From: Methanoculleus sp. UBA374 | Lineage (GTDB): Archaea > Halobacteriota > Methanomicrobia > Methanomicrobiales > Methanoculleaceae | Assembly (NCBI GenBank): GCA_002508705.1 | Contig: DAYL01000034.1 | Coordinates: 62,001 to 126,000 of the forward strand | Length of the DNA stretch: 64,000 bases | Direction: 5' to 3' | Shown: positions 1-7,709 of the stretch, piece by piece | How the letters are laid out: each line of letters starts with the position of its first letter | Numbering within the stretch: position 1 is the stretch's first letter | The notes under the pieces: model-generated | The model's database searches: none | Told to the model about the DNA's origin: nothing | Seen by the model: the letters and a program-made list of their open reading frames with translations, nothing else | Translations under genes and position numbers: made by a program

Positions 1-237
1 TATAAAATATATCCTTTCTCCGCAGATACGCTGAACCACAACCCGCAATCTCATCGGTCGTTCTTTCGTTCGGGATGATAACGAGTGATATTGGTTGTTT
101 GAGGGAACTTTCAGAATGATTGCGGCAAAATTTTCTCCTTTCCCCGGAACTATTTCTCTTTATGATCAATATGCCAAGGTATGAGAGATGTGGGGTGTAG
201 CGGCTTGTCTCCTGCACCATACACTGACTGCGGGGCG
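1..237. other. Non-coding stretch upstream of the first gene
   Basis: I see no convincing gene here. The first bases are A/T rich (a TATAAAATATA run) and may hold a promoter for a gene outside the window or for the aminotransferase that follows. A second A/T-rich patch lies near 150-175, shortly before the aminotransferase start. Neither is strong enough to call as a specific promoter. Confidence 0.3.
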
Positions 238-1383
238 ATGGAGCCCTCCCGGAGGTCCCGTGCCGACCATTTTTCCGAGTCGGTCATCCGTGAGATGACG
301 CGGCTTGCGATAGCGAATAACGCCATCAACCTTGCCCAGGGATTTCCCGATTTTCCGTGCCCGCGGGAACTCAAGGATGCGGCCTGTGCGGCGCTTCATG
401 CCGATGTGAACCAGTATGCGATCACCTGGGGGGACAGGTCCCTTCGGGAAGCTCTTTCCCGGAACGTGGAGGCGTACAATCGGATGCAGTTCGATCCGGA
501 GACCGAGATCACCGTGACGTGCGGCTCAACGGAGGCCATGATGGCCTCCCTCCTTGCCCTGATCTCGCCGGGCGACGAGGCGGTCATCTTCGAGCCGTTC
601 TACGAGAATTACGGGCCTGATTCCGTCATCTCCGGGGCCGTACCCCGGTTCATCCGGCTGAAGGCCGATTTCTCTCTCGACGAGGAGGCCCTGAAATCCG
701 CGTTTACCAAGAAGACCCGGGTCCTCATCCTCAATACCCCGAACAACCCGACCGGGAAGGTCTTTTCCGGGCAGGAGCTGCGGCTCCTTGCCGATCTCTG
801 CGTCGAGAACGATGTCGTCGCGATCACGGACGAGATCTACGAACACATCCTCTATGGCGGGCGCAAGCATATCTCGATCGGCTCGCTTCCCGGGATGGAG
901 GAGCGAACGGTCACGATCGGGAGTTTCTCGAAAACCTACAGCGTTACGGGCTGGCGGGTCGGGTATGCCCTGGCCCACCGGGACCTGACGGCCCGGATCC
1001 GGAAGATCCATGACTTCCTGACCGTGGGAGCCCCGGCTCCCCTCCAGCGTGCCTGTGTTGCAGCGCTGGATCTCCCTCCCTCGTATTACCGGGACCTTGC
1101 GGCTCTCTATGACCGGAAACGAAAGATCCTCTTTTCGGGCCTGACAAAAGCCGGTCTCCGGTGCCGTCTCCCGGAAGGGGCCTACTACATCTTCGCCGAC
1201 ATCTCGGAGTTCGGGATGAACGATACGGAGTTTGCCCGGCACCTCGTCGAGAATGTCGGTGTTGCAGCGGTTCCGGGGAGTTCGTTCTTCCGAGACGGCG
1301 GGGAGAACCGGGTCCGGTTCACCTTCTCAAAGAAGGATGAGACCCTCCTGGAGGCCACCCGCAGATTGGAGCAACTGAATTGA
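238..1383 (+). CDS. Pyridoxal-phosphate aminotransferase, class I/II
   Basis: A fold-type I PLP aminotransferase that would move an amino group between an amino acid and a 2-oxoacid. The sequence shows INLAQGFPDFPCP near the N-terminus, the substrate-domain motif NTPNNPTGK, the Asp-Tyr region TDEIYEH and the PLP lysine in SFSKTYSVTGWRVGY, followed by a C-terminal Arg in NRVRFTFS. About 381 aa is normal for the family. I start at the ATG giving MEPSRRSRADHF because the 19 residues before it do not resemble the family; an upstream ATG at 181 is in frame. The pattern is closest to kynurenine/methionine or aspartate-type aminotransferases, but the substrate cannot be read from sequence. Confidence 0.85.
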   Translation: MEPSRRSRADHFSESVIREMTRLAIANNAINLAQGFPDFPCPRELKDAACAALHADVNQYAITWGDRSLREALSRNVEAYNRMQFDPETEITVTCGSTEAMMASLLALISPGDEAVIFEPFYENYGPDSVISGAVPRFIRLKADFSLDEEALKSAFTKKTRVLILNTPNNPTGKVFSGQELRLLADLCVENDVVAITDEIYEHILYGGRKHISIGSLPGMEERTVTIGSFSKTYSVTGWRVGYALAHRDLTARIRKIHDFLTVGAPAPLQRACVAALDLPPSYYRDLAALYDRKRKILFSGLTKAGLRCRLPEGAYYIFADISEFGMNDTEFARHLVENVGVAAVPGSSFFRDGGENRVRFTFSKKDETLLEATRRLEQLN

Positions 1384-1560
1384 CCTTTGTGGGTCCTGAA
1401 TGACTGAGAAGACGTACTGGGACAAAAGGCCCCCGGCGGATCTACGGGAGGCCCCCGCTTCATCCCCGTTCACGGCGCATGACTTTGGGGTCATACCGGG
1501 GGATAACGGGTTCCCCGTTTTTAAGCCTGCAAGGACGGAGCCGAGCAGGATGACCAATCA

Positions 1561-2361
1561 ATGATTCCGTCTTTGATCCAGCTCATCCTCGCGTTCATCA
1601 TTGCAACCGGTATCGGCGGGGTCTCCGCGATCCTCGGTCTCGGCGGAGGTTTCCTCGCCGTCCCGACCCTCACGCTCCTCTTCGGCCTTGACCTGAAGAC
1701 TGCAATCGGGACGAGCCTTGCCGTGGCCCCCTTTACCGCGCTATCGGGGGGCATCGTCTACGGGCGGCAGGGGAGACTGTGCTGGAAGACGATTGCTGTT
1801 GCGGCAGTCCCCTGCATGGCGGGAAGCCTCATCGGGGCTTTTCTGACGGGTTTCGTCTCCGACGGCACCCTTACCCTTCTCTTCGGAGCCGTTATGCTGA
1901 TCCTTGCGGCCCAGATGGTCCTTCCCGGCCTCTCCCTCGTCCCGGCGATCGTGAAGGGCCCTTCCTTCTGCCAGGCGTATTCTTCGGATACCGAGGAACT
2001 CCCGGAGGTCAGGATGTATTACCTCCACCTCGGTATATGGGGGCTCGTGGCCGGGGCCATGAGCGGGGCAACCGGCCTTTCTTCGGGGATTGCAATGGTC
2101 TCCGCCATGATCTCGGGGGGGCTCCCGGTCCACGCCGCGGTCGGGACCTCAATGGCGATCATCTTCGCGACCTCGTCGACCGGGGCCCTGGCCCATATCG
2201 TGCAGGGGAACTACTCGCTGCAGTATTTTGTATCGTACGCGATCGGGGTCTCGCTCGGGGCGTTCGCCGGGGCGCAGGTTGCGGCAAGGATACCGGCCCG
2301 GACAATCCAGCTTGTCTTCGGCTTTTTGATCGCAGCGATCGGGATCTTCATGATGATCTGA
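1561..2361 (+). CDS. TauE/SafE (DUF81) family membrane permease
   Basis: A polytopic membrane protein of the sulfite exporter TauE/SafE family, proposed to move small sulfur-containing or carboxylate anions. It has about eight hydrophobic helices, a glycine-rich first repeat (GIGGVSAILGLGGGFLAVP) and a matching second repeat (GAMSGATGLSSGIAMVSAM followed by HAAVGTSMAIIF), the internal duplication typical of the family. At 266 aa it is complete. An AGGATG sequence precedes the ATG. It follows the aminotransferase by 177 bases with nothing convincing between them. The transported substrate is unknown. Confidence 0.85.
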   Translation: MIPSLIQLILAFIIATGIGGVSAILGLGGGFLAVPTLTLLFGLDLKTAIGTSLAVAPFTALSGGIVYGRQGRLCWKTIAVAAVPCMAGSLIGAFLTGFVSDGTLTLLFGAVMLILAAQMVLPGLSLVPAIVKGPSFCQAYSSDTEELPEVRMYYLHLGIWGLVAGAMSGATGLSSGIAMVSAMISGGLPVHAAVGTSMAIIFATSSTGALAHIVQGNYSLQYFVSYAIGVSLGAFAGAQVAARIPARTIQLVFGFLIAAIGIFMMI

Positions 2362-2529
2362 AGTTTGCAATAAATTTTGCTTCAAGTGGATGTCTGTTCA
2401 TTCCGGGGCTGGTTTCACCCTGCTCTGAAGAGACGCCTCATCGGGAGGTAATCGTTCGTTCATGTCTGGGAGCCGCTTCATTCTTCAAAAGACTGATACG
2501 GGGTGAGCGTCATACTAACCAGCATACAG

Positions 2530-2874
2530 ATGCGGTCGGGTGAAATAGCAGGACGTAGATTAACCAGGACAGCACGGGAGACAATCGTTGCGAAATTCAC
2601 CCAAAACGATGCCGAATGGATCGCGATCTTCGGCTCCTACGCACGCGGATCCGCCGGCCCGGCGAGCGACATCGACATCCTGGTCAGATTCGCCCGCAAA
2701 AAGAGCCTTTTCTCGCTTGTGCGGATCGAGGACGAACTCGCCCGGTCTCTCCGCATGAAGGTGGACCTCGTCACCGAAAACGCCGTGAGCCCCTACCTCG
2801 CCGATGCGATATACCGTGATGCTGTGGTGATCTATGACGCCGGAGGACCTCGCGTATCTTCACCACATCCTTGA
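2530..2874 (+). CDS. MNT-type nucleotidyltransferase (MntA-like antitoxin)
   Basis: A minimal nucleotidyltransferase of the kind that pairs with HEPN proteins. Characterised MntA proteins AMPylate the HepT toxin and so neutralise it. The catalytic signature is intact: FGSYARGSAGPASDIDILVRF gives the G-S-x10-D-x-D pattern, and a third acidic residue is likely in KVDLVTE. I chose the ATG at 2530; an in-frame GTG at 2503 is possible. The 3' end overlaps the HepT-like gene by 41 bases, the usual translational coupling of such pairs. The partner gene appears truncated, so this copy may no longer serve a live toxin. Confidence 0.8.
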   Translation: MRSGEIAGRRLTRTARETIVAKFTQNDAEWIAIFGSYARGSAGPASDIDILVRFARKKSLFSLVRIEDELARSLRMKVDLVTENAVSPYLADAIYRDAVVIYDAGGPRVSSPHP

Positions 2875-3250
2875 TGCCATCATAAGCATCGAGGAATTCT
2901 CCGAAAACATCATATCGGCGGAAGATCTTCGGAACCGCCGGCTGGAACGCGCCGGGATCGAACGTATGCTGACCATTATCGGCGAGGCGGCAAAGATGGT
3001 CTCTCCGGAGTTACGTAGAGAGCACCCGGAGATCCCCACCCACCTATTGCTTAACAGGGACATTGCTGCAGGCCGAAAGCCCGGCGTCAACCTCCTTGGA
3101 GAAGATGGTCCTGCATCGGCCCTTTTAGTTGAAGATGGAATTATGCCAGCCCCGCACCCGTGCAGGATAATCCCTCTTTGTCGCCTCCAGCGACCTGGTC
3201 ACCCACCACCATCATCCCAGTCTTCCGTGGGAGCCCGACGAGGCTCATGA
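2834..3250 (+). pseudogene. Truncated HepT-like HEPN toxin gene
   Basis: The first 60-65 residues follow the HepT/DUF86 family well: LHHILDAIISIEEF, the RAGIERMLTIIGEAAKMVS helix and the turn LRREHPEIP. After that point an intact HepT would continue with a W-x-x-I-x-G-x-R-N segment and the catalytic Arg-x4-6-His-x-Tyr motif. Here it runs into THLLLNRDIAAGRKPGVN and then Pro/Ser-rich text with no similarity to the family. The RNase site is therefore missing. I see no continuation in the other two forward frames to 3260, which points to a deletion or recombination rather than a simple frameshift. The reading frame may still be translated. Confidence 0.7.
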
Positions 3251-3272
3251 ACAGGATCGAAAAGAATATTTT

Positions 3273-3311
3273 TGTATTCGATCGAATACATTTTTTATCC
3301 TGTTGAATACA
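3273..3311 (+). promoter_or_regulatory. Palindromic operator and promoter before the HTH-nucleotidyltransferase gene
   Basis: TGTATTCGATCGAATACA at 3273-3290 is a perfect 18-base palindrome. The half-site GAATACA recurs at 3305-3311. The ATTATATATTC stretch next to it and the TTTTTTATCC run are A/T rich as expected of an archaeal promoter, and the start codon follows at 3322. The downstream gene begins with a winged-helix DNA-binding domain, so autoregulation through this site is likely. The assignment is inference from symmetry and position. Confidence 0.65.
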
Positions 3312-3321
3312 TTATATATTC

Positions 3322-3888
3322 ATGATTGAGGCGCTCATCCCTTCGAAGGTCCGGGTGAAACTCCTCACCCTGTTTCTGCTCAACCCGGAGAGCGAGTTTT
3401 ACGTTCGCGAAATTGTCCGCATGACCGGTGAGAACATCACCGGAGTGCGCCGCGAGCTTGCGAATCTGGAATCGTTCGGGCTTCTGGTCGGGAAGAAAAG
3501 GGGAAATCAGCAGTATTTCACCGTCAACCGTGATTTTTTCCTCTATACTGACCTCCAGCGACTCGTGCTCAAGACGGAGGGAGTTGCACGAGTCATCCGG
3601 GAGAACCTCTCGCTCCTGCAGAATATCGAGTGTATGTTCATCTATGGATCGTTTGCTAAAGGGACCGCTGGAGGAAAGAGCGACATCGACCTCTTCATCG
3701 TCGGCGACGTGGATGAGAAGGCACTGATCCCCCTCGTAAACACGAGCGAACGTGCAATCAGCCGGGAGATCAACTACACGCTCATGCAGGGCAGCGAGTT
3801 TGCCCGACGACGGGAAACCGGAGATCCTTTCGTAAAGAATGTAATGAGCGAGAGAAAGATCATGATCGTTGGAACCTGTGATGCTTGA
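3322..3888 (+). CDS. Winged-helix/nucleotidyltransferase fusion (MNT antitoxin-like)
   Basis: A 188-aa two-domain protein. Residues 1-75 form a winged helix (SKVRVKLLTLFLLNPESEF, then REIVRMTGENITGVRREL), and residues 90-180 form a minimal nucleotidyltransferase with IYGSFAKGTAGGKSDIDLFIV supplying the G-S-x10-D-x-D catalytic pattern. Fusions of this shape are common in archaea beside HEPN genes, where the nucleotidyltransferase is expected to modify the HEPN partner and the winged helix to control transcription. Its last codons overlap the HEPN gene. The palindrome 30-50 bases upstream is a likely target of the DNA-binding domain. Confidence 0.8.
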   Translation: MIEALIPSKVRVKLLTLFLLNPESEFYVREIVRMTGENITGVRRELANLESFGLLVGKKRGNQQYFTVNRDFFLYTDLQRLVLKTEGVARVIRENLSLLQNIECMFIYGSFAKGTAGGKSDIDLFIVGDVDEKALIPLVNTSERAISREINYTLMQGSEFARRRETGDPFVKNVMSERKIMIVGTCDA

Positions 3889-4291
3889 AGATCTTGAGAG
3901 GCAGGGGTTGATCAAGCGGCTCCCGCCCGACCGGAAGAAAGTGGACGACGCAATGGCCCTTGCCCGCCGGGACATTGAGACCGCCAGGATACTTCTCCCG
4001 ATTGATTGTGATTGGGCGTATACCATCGCGTATAATGCAGCACTCCAGGCCGGGCGTGCCCTGATGTTTGCAAAAGGGTATCGCCCTGACGGTGCAAATC
4101 AGCATATCTCCGTGGTGAAGTTTGCCGGACTTTTCATCGACGAGGACGATGCTCTCGTTTTCGACAGGATGCGTCGCAAACGGCACAGTTCGGTCTATGA
4201 TGCCGCGGGGACGATCTCCGGGGCCGAGGCCGAATTTGCGGTGAATTCAGCTGTGGCTCTGATCCAGAAGGTCGAGACGCTCCTCAGTTGA
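3881..4291 (+). CDS. HEPN domain protein, putative toxin partner
   Basis: An alpha-helical HEPN-domain protein of about 136 aa. The helices DDAMALARRDIETARILL and the Tyr-Ala segment AYNAALQAGRALMFAKGYRP are typical, and RMRRKRHSSVYD provides the Arg-x4-His-type motif associated with RNase activity in HEPN toxins. I start at the ATG overlapping the upstream gene by eight bases; in-frame TTG (3869) and GTG (3878) codons also exist. Together with the preceding gene it forms an MNT-HEPN module, probably toxin and antitoxin. Unlike the first module just upstream it looks intact. It converges with modC, 31 bases apart. Confidence 0.75.
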   Translation: MLEDLERQGLIKRLPPDRKKVDDAMALARRDIETARILLPIDCDWAYTIAYNAALQAGRALMFAKGYRPDGANQHISVVKFAGLFIDEDDALVFDRMRRKRHSSVYDAAGTISGAEAEFAVNSAVALIQKVETLLS

Positions 4292-4322
4292 CGTTCACGA
4301 CGTTCCCCGGCCGCCCCGTTCC

Positions 4323-5054
4323 CTACTCCCGGTACCTCCTGCATCCACACGAGAACTCCGCGATAAACTCATTCTCCCCCGACGCCAGCACCTCCTCCGG
4401 CGTCCCCTCGAGGACGACTCTCCCCTCTTCCATGACGCAGGTTCGGTCGCCGAGTTCGAGGGCGTCGCGGAGCGCGTGGGTGACGAGGATGCAGGGAATG
4501 TCAGCGGCCCGGATGGTTTCCCGGAGTTCGCGGCGCATCTCTCCCTGGGCTCGAACATCGACCGCGGCGAGCGGCTCGTCCAGGAGGAGGAGGCCGGGCT
4601 TTACCGCGAGCGCCCGGGCGAGAGCCACCCGCTGGCGCTGCCCGCCGGAGAGCCGGCCGACGTTGACGCCCGCGAGATCGGAGAGGTGCATGCGTTCGAG
4701 TTCCCCGGCGACGCGGGCGGCGATCTCGCCGGCCGGGACCTTCCGGCACCGGAGGCCGAAGGCGACGTTCTCGAAGACCGAGAGGTGCGGGAAGAGTGCG
4801 TAGGACTGGAAGAGGTGACCGATGTTCCGGTCTTCGACAGGGACGTCGAGGCGCAGGCGGTCCGAGTAGAGCACCCGGCCCGCAAGGGCGATCTCGCCGT
4901 GGTCCGGGACGAGCAGCCCTGAGGCCAGGTTGAGCACGGTCGATTTTCCGGCTCCGTTCTCCCCGATCAGGACGAGGGTCTCCCCCGGTCCGACCGAGAG
5001 GGAGACGTCGAGTTCGAAGTCCCGCAACTGTTTTGCGGCATGTATGGTAAGCAT
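4323..5054 (-). CDS. modC: Molybdate ABC transporter ATP-binding protein
   Basis: The ATPase that powers molybdate import at the cytoplasmic face. It has Walker A GENGAGKST, the signature LSGGQRQRVALARAL, Walker B LLLLDEPLAAVD and the switch histidine in ILVTHALRDA. At 243 aa it ends after the nucleotide-binding domain and lacks the C-terminal MOP/TOBE regulatory domain of longer ModC proteins. Its start overlaps the modB stop by one base (TGATG), so the two are translationally coupled. Its position at the tail of the nif unit fits supply of molybdenum to Mo-nitrogenase. A tungstate specificity cannot be excluded. Confidence 0.9.
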   Translation of the reverse strand: MLTIHAAKQLRDFELDVSLSVGPGETLVLIGENGAGKSTVLNLASGLLVPDHGEIALAGRVLYSDRLRLDVPVEDRNIGHLFQSYALFPHLSVFENVAFGLRCRKVPAGEIAARVAGELERMHLSDLAGVNVGRLSGGQRQRVALARALAVKPGLLLLDEPLAAVDVRAQGEMRRELRETIRAADIPCILVTHALRDALELGDRTCVMEEGRVVLEGTPEEVLASGENEFIAEFSCGCRRYRE

Positions 5055-5869
5055 CAGGCACTCCTCCGGGTGGTGTGTTTAACAGTCAGGATCACGGCGA
5101 ACGATATGACCACGAGGACGATCGCGATGCTGATCGCCTCGTCGAGGTTTCCCTGCATCGTCGTGTAGATCGCAAGCGGCATCGTCTGGGTCCGGCCCTG
5201 GAGGTTCCCGGCGAACATGATCGTCGCGCCGAACTCGCCGAGCGCCCGGGCAAACGAGAGGATCGCCCCCGATACGAGCCCGCTCCGTGCAAGGGGGATC
5301 GAGACGCGGAGGAGGACGGCGAGCCTCGACGCCCCGAGCGTCCGGGCCGCGTCCTCGTAGAGCGGGTCGACCGCCTCGAAACTCGCCCGCGCCTGCCGGA
5401 TGTAGAACGGCGAGGCGACGAAGACCTGTGCGAGGATCACCGCGACCGTCGTGAACGCGACGGTTATGCCGAACCCGTCGAGGAACTCCCCGACGACGCC
5501 CCGGCGGCCGAAGGCCATGAGGAGAGCGATGCCCGCAACCGCGGGCGGGAGGACGATCGGAAGGTCCGTAAGGGTGTCGACGATCGCCCGGCCGCGGTAG
5601 CGCACCCTTGCGTTCACGTACGAGAGCGGCGTCCCCAGGAGGACGACGATTGCGGTGCTTGCCGAGGCGGTGAGAAGGGAGAGCCGGAGGGCGTCGAGGA
5701 CCACCGGCTGCTGCAGCGACCAGAAGAACGCCTCGGGGGTGATCCGCAGGAAGAGCGAGGCTACCGGGATCGTCACGAAGAGGAGGAAACCCGCGATGAG
5801 GCAGAAGACAAGGAGGGAGAGGACGGCCTCCCAGGGCCTTGCGGCCCTATTGAACGGGGTCGAATCCAT
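5054..5869 (-). CDS. modB: Molybdate ABC transporter permease
   Basis: An integral membrane permease of 271 aa with about six helices. The cytoplasmic EAA loop that docks ModC is visible as EDAARTLGASRLAVLLRVSIPLA. The segments LPIVLPPAVAGIALL and GAILSFARALGEFGATIMFAG are typical of ModB/CysT-type permeases. The N-terminal 30 residues contain a long hydrophobic stretch (LSLLVFCLIAGFLLF). It overlaps modA by 23 bases and modC by one base, so all three are probably cotranscribed and translationally coupled. Confidence 0.92.
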   Translation of the reverse strand: MDSTPFNRAARPWEAVLSLLVFCLIAGFLLFVTIPVASLFLRITPEAFFWSLQQPVVLDALRLSLLTASASTAIVVLLGTPLSYVNARVRYRGRAIVDTLTDLPIVLPPAVAGIALLMAFGRRGVVGEFLDGFGITVAFTTVAVILAQVFVASPFYIRQARASFEAVDPLYEDAARTLGASRLAVLLRVSIPLARSGLVSGAILSFARALGEFGATIMFAGNLQGRTQTMPLAIYTTMQGNLDEAISIAIVLVVISFAVILTVKHTTRRSA

Positions 5870-6668
5870 AGGATTCCAGGACGGCGCTGCCGGTCGGGCC
5901 GCGGACGAACGCTATGAATGCGGCCGCTTCGGCCCTCTGCTCCGAGGACGCGAGTATTCCGAGCGGGTACTCCGCGACGACGTTGTACTCCGCCGGAACC
6001 TCGATCTGGCGGACCCGAGAGCGATCATCGAGCCGGACGTCCGATTTGTAGACAAACGCCGCGTCCGCCTCGCCGAGCGTCAGCTTCGGCATCACCGTCG
6101 AGACTGCGGTTTCTTCGGAGACGACGTTTTCCATCACGGCGTCCCGGTACGCCGTGCCGTAGGCGGGGTCGGCCGCCATTGCATCAAGCACCTGCCTGGT
6201 GTAGGCCCCGAACGGGACGTCCTTCGTTCCGATGACGACCCTGACGCCCGGCCGGGCGAGACCGGCGAGATTCGTGACACTCGCCGGGTTTTCGGCGGGA
6301 ACGATCACGGCAAGCGAGTTCTCGAGGAAGACCGCGACCGTGTCGTTCTCCATGAACCCACCCTCCTGCAGGGCCTCCATCTGCTTTTCATTCGCCGAGA
6401 CGAAGACGTCGGGCAAAGCTCCCTGCTCGATCTGGGTGCGGAGCGCCTGGGAGCCGTCGAAGACAAAGTCCACGACGACGTCCGGGTTCTCCGCCGTGTA
6501 GGCCTCTTTGATCTCGGAGAAGGCCCCCGTGAGCGATGCCGCGGCAAAGACCGTCAGCGTCGTCTGCTGTGCGGTCGGCTGCGTGGTGCCGGTGCATCCT
6601 GCGACGGCGAGCGTTGCGGCGATGAGGAGAAGCGGCACCAGCAGTGTAACGGTATCATGAGATCTCAT
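5847..6668 (-). CDS. modA: Molybdate-binding lipoprotein of the ABC importer
   Basis: The extracellular oxyanion receptor that delivers molybdate to ModBC. A lipoprotein signal runs from LLVPLLLIAATLAVAGC, with the lipobox Cys near residue 25, and is followed by a Thr-rich linker. The mature part begins LTVFAAASLTGAF, and GSQALRTQIEQGALPDVF is the expected second binding segment, as in other ModA proteins. A GAGGCAC element six bases before the ATG supports the start. It is separated from the AnfO-like gene by 78 bases without a clear terminator, so it probably belongs to the nif transcript. Confidence 0.92.
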   Translation of the reverse strand: MRSHDTVTLLVPLLLIAATLAVAGCTGTTQPTAQQTTLTVFAAASLTGAFSEIKEAYTAENPDVVVDFVFDGSQALRTQIEQGALPDVFVSANEKQMEALQEGGFMENDTVAVFLENSLAVIVPAENPASVTNLAGLARPGVRVVIGTKDVPFGAYTRQVLDAMAADPAYGTAYRDAVMENVVSEETAVSTVMPKLTLGEADAAFVYKSDVRLDDRSRVRQIEVPAEYNVVAEYPLGILASSEQRAEAAAFIAFVRGPTGSAVLESYGFDPVQ

Positions 6669-6746
6669 CGTGTGCCTCGAATGTACGCCGGATTATCGGT
6701 ATACGTCGAAGTTGCCTGGACCGACTGCGGCTTCGGAGACGGCGCC

Positions 6747-7400
6747 TCACCGGGCGGCCGTCTTCCTCGAAAGCCTCACGCAAACCTCGTTCTTCCCGCG
6801 CGGCTCGCTCTCCACGGCATACCCTCTCCGTTGCGCTTCCACCTCGATCCAGGGGGGCACGTGGTCGCAGACCACCTCCAGCGCATCGAAACCGGCCCGG
6901 CAGATGAACTCCTGGAGGACCTGCTTGCTGCTGACAAAGGGTGTCTTTCCCTGGACCTCCTTGATCGAGACGAAGAATCTGCCGGGCGAGACCTCGACGG
7001 GCACGGGGATCTCCACGGTCTCCGCTGCCGCTGCGCTCTCCGCCTCCTCCTCGCCCTTCAGCACGCCGTCGAGAAACTCGACGGGTCTGCCGGGGACCTC
7101 CCATACGCTGCACCCTGCCTTCTCGAGTTCGAAGTAGACGGCGCCGCTCGCAGACTCCGCGACGAAGACCTTGCAGGGGCCGAGGAACTGGAGGAGTTCG
7201 CTCATCCTCGATCGCAGTTCCGCGAGCCCTCGGCTCCGGTTGAATGCGAGTTCCATCTCGCGCTCGGCCGTAAAGGAGGGTCCGCACCTCCTGTACACGA
7301 CGACCTTTCCGGGTTCGGTGAACCTGCCGGAGAAACCGTCCGCATCCAAGAGCACTGCGATCTCTCCGACACCGCCGTGACCTTCGCACCTTTTGCACAT
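6747..7400 (-). CDS. AnfO-like nitrogenase accessory protein
   Basis: A 217-aa protein resembling the AnfO family found near nitrogenase genes. The N-terminal half carries IAVLLDADGFSGRFTEPG, a central CKVFVAESASGAVYFELEKAG segment, then WEVPGRPVEFLDGVL, all as I remember that family. A CxxC pair sits at the extreme N-terminus (MCKRCEGH). The C-terminal half is separated by a Glu/Ala-rich linker. The gene starts immediately after the ferredoxin stop codon. The function of AnfO is not settled; the name comes from Fe-only nitrogenase clusters, but here the catalytic genes look Mo-type. The family call is from recall and moderately certain. Confidence 0.6.
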   Translation of the reverse strand: MCKRCEGHGGVGEIAVLLDADGFSGRFTEPGKVVVYRRCGPSFTAEREMELAFNRSRGLAELRSRMSELLQFLGPCKVFVAESASGAVYFELEKAGCSVWEVPGRPVEFLDGVLKGEEEAESAAAAETVEIPVPVEVSPGRFFVSIKEVQGKTPFVSSKQVLQEFICRAGFDALEVVCDHVPPWIEVEAQRRGYAVESEPRGKNEVCVRLSRKTAAR

Positions 7401-7709
7401 CTAGATCACCAGGCGTTCCACGACGTTGCCGCCCTCGATATGCTCATCCAGGATCTCCTCGACGTCGTCGGGCGTGACCGACCCGTACCAGACGTTATCG
7501 GGGTAGACCACGACGATCGGCCCCTTCTCGCAGATGCCGAAGCAGCCGGTGTTGTTGATGAAGACCTCGCCGCCGAGTTCACGGTCCTCGATCTCTTCCA
7601 TGAACTTCATCATGACGGTCACGCCGTCCTTGCTGTGGCAGAACCCTTTCTGCTGGCCGTTTGCGCGTGAACTCGTGCAGATGAAGATGTGACGTTCAGG
7701 CTTTTGCAT
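7401..7709 (-). CDS. Thioredoxin-like [2Fe-2S] ferredoxin
   Basis: A small (102 aa) thioredoxin-fold ferredoxin. The four cluster cysteines are visible at residues 11, 24, 56 and 60 (HIFICTSS, GFCHSK, NTGCFGICEKGP), the C-x12-C-x31-C-x3-C spacing of this family. Similar proteins occur in many nif clusters and are thought to donate electrons or help cofactor assembly. GAGGTG seven bases upstream picks the ATG at 7709 over the in-frame GTG three codons earlier. The start lies within the end of nifN, so the two are coupled. Confidence 0.85.
   Translation of the reverse strand: MQKPERHIFICTSSRANGQQKGFCHSKDGVTVMMKFMEEIEDRELGGEVFINNTGCFGICEKGPIVVVYPDNVWYGSVTPDDVEEILDEHIEGGNVVERLVI

Noticed and set aside
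6747..7400. Possibility that the cluster encodes Fe-only (Anf) nitrogenase because of the AnfO-like gene
   Set aside because: No anfG-like delta subunit, and NifD shows Mo-type residues; mod genes are adjacent.
5655..7670. A 671-codon open frame on the plus strand opposite modB, modA and the AnfO-like gene
   Set aside because: It is the mirror of GC-rich minus-strand genes with strong family matches; its composition (Arg/Asp/Gly rich, no motif) is that of a shadow frame.
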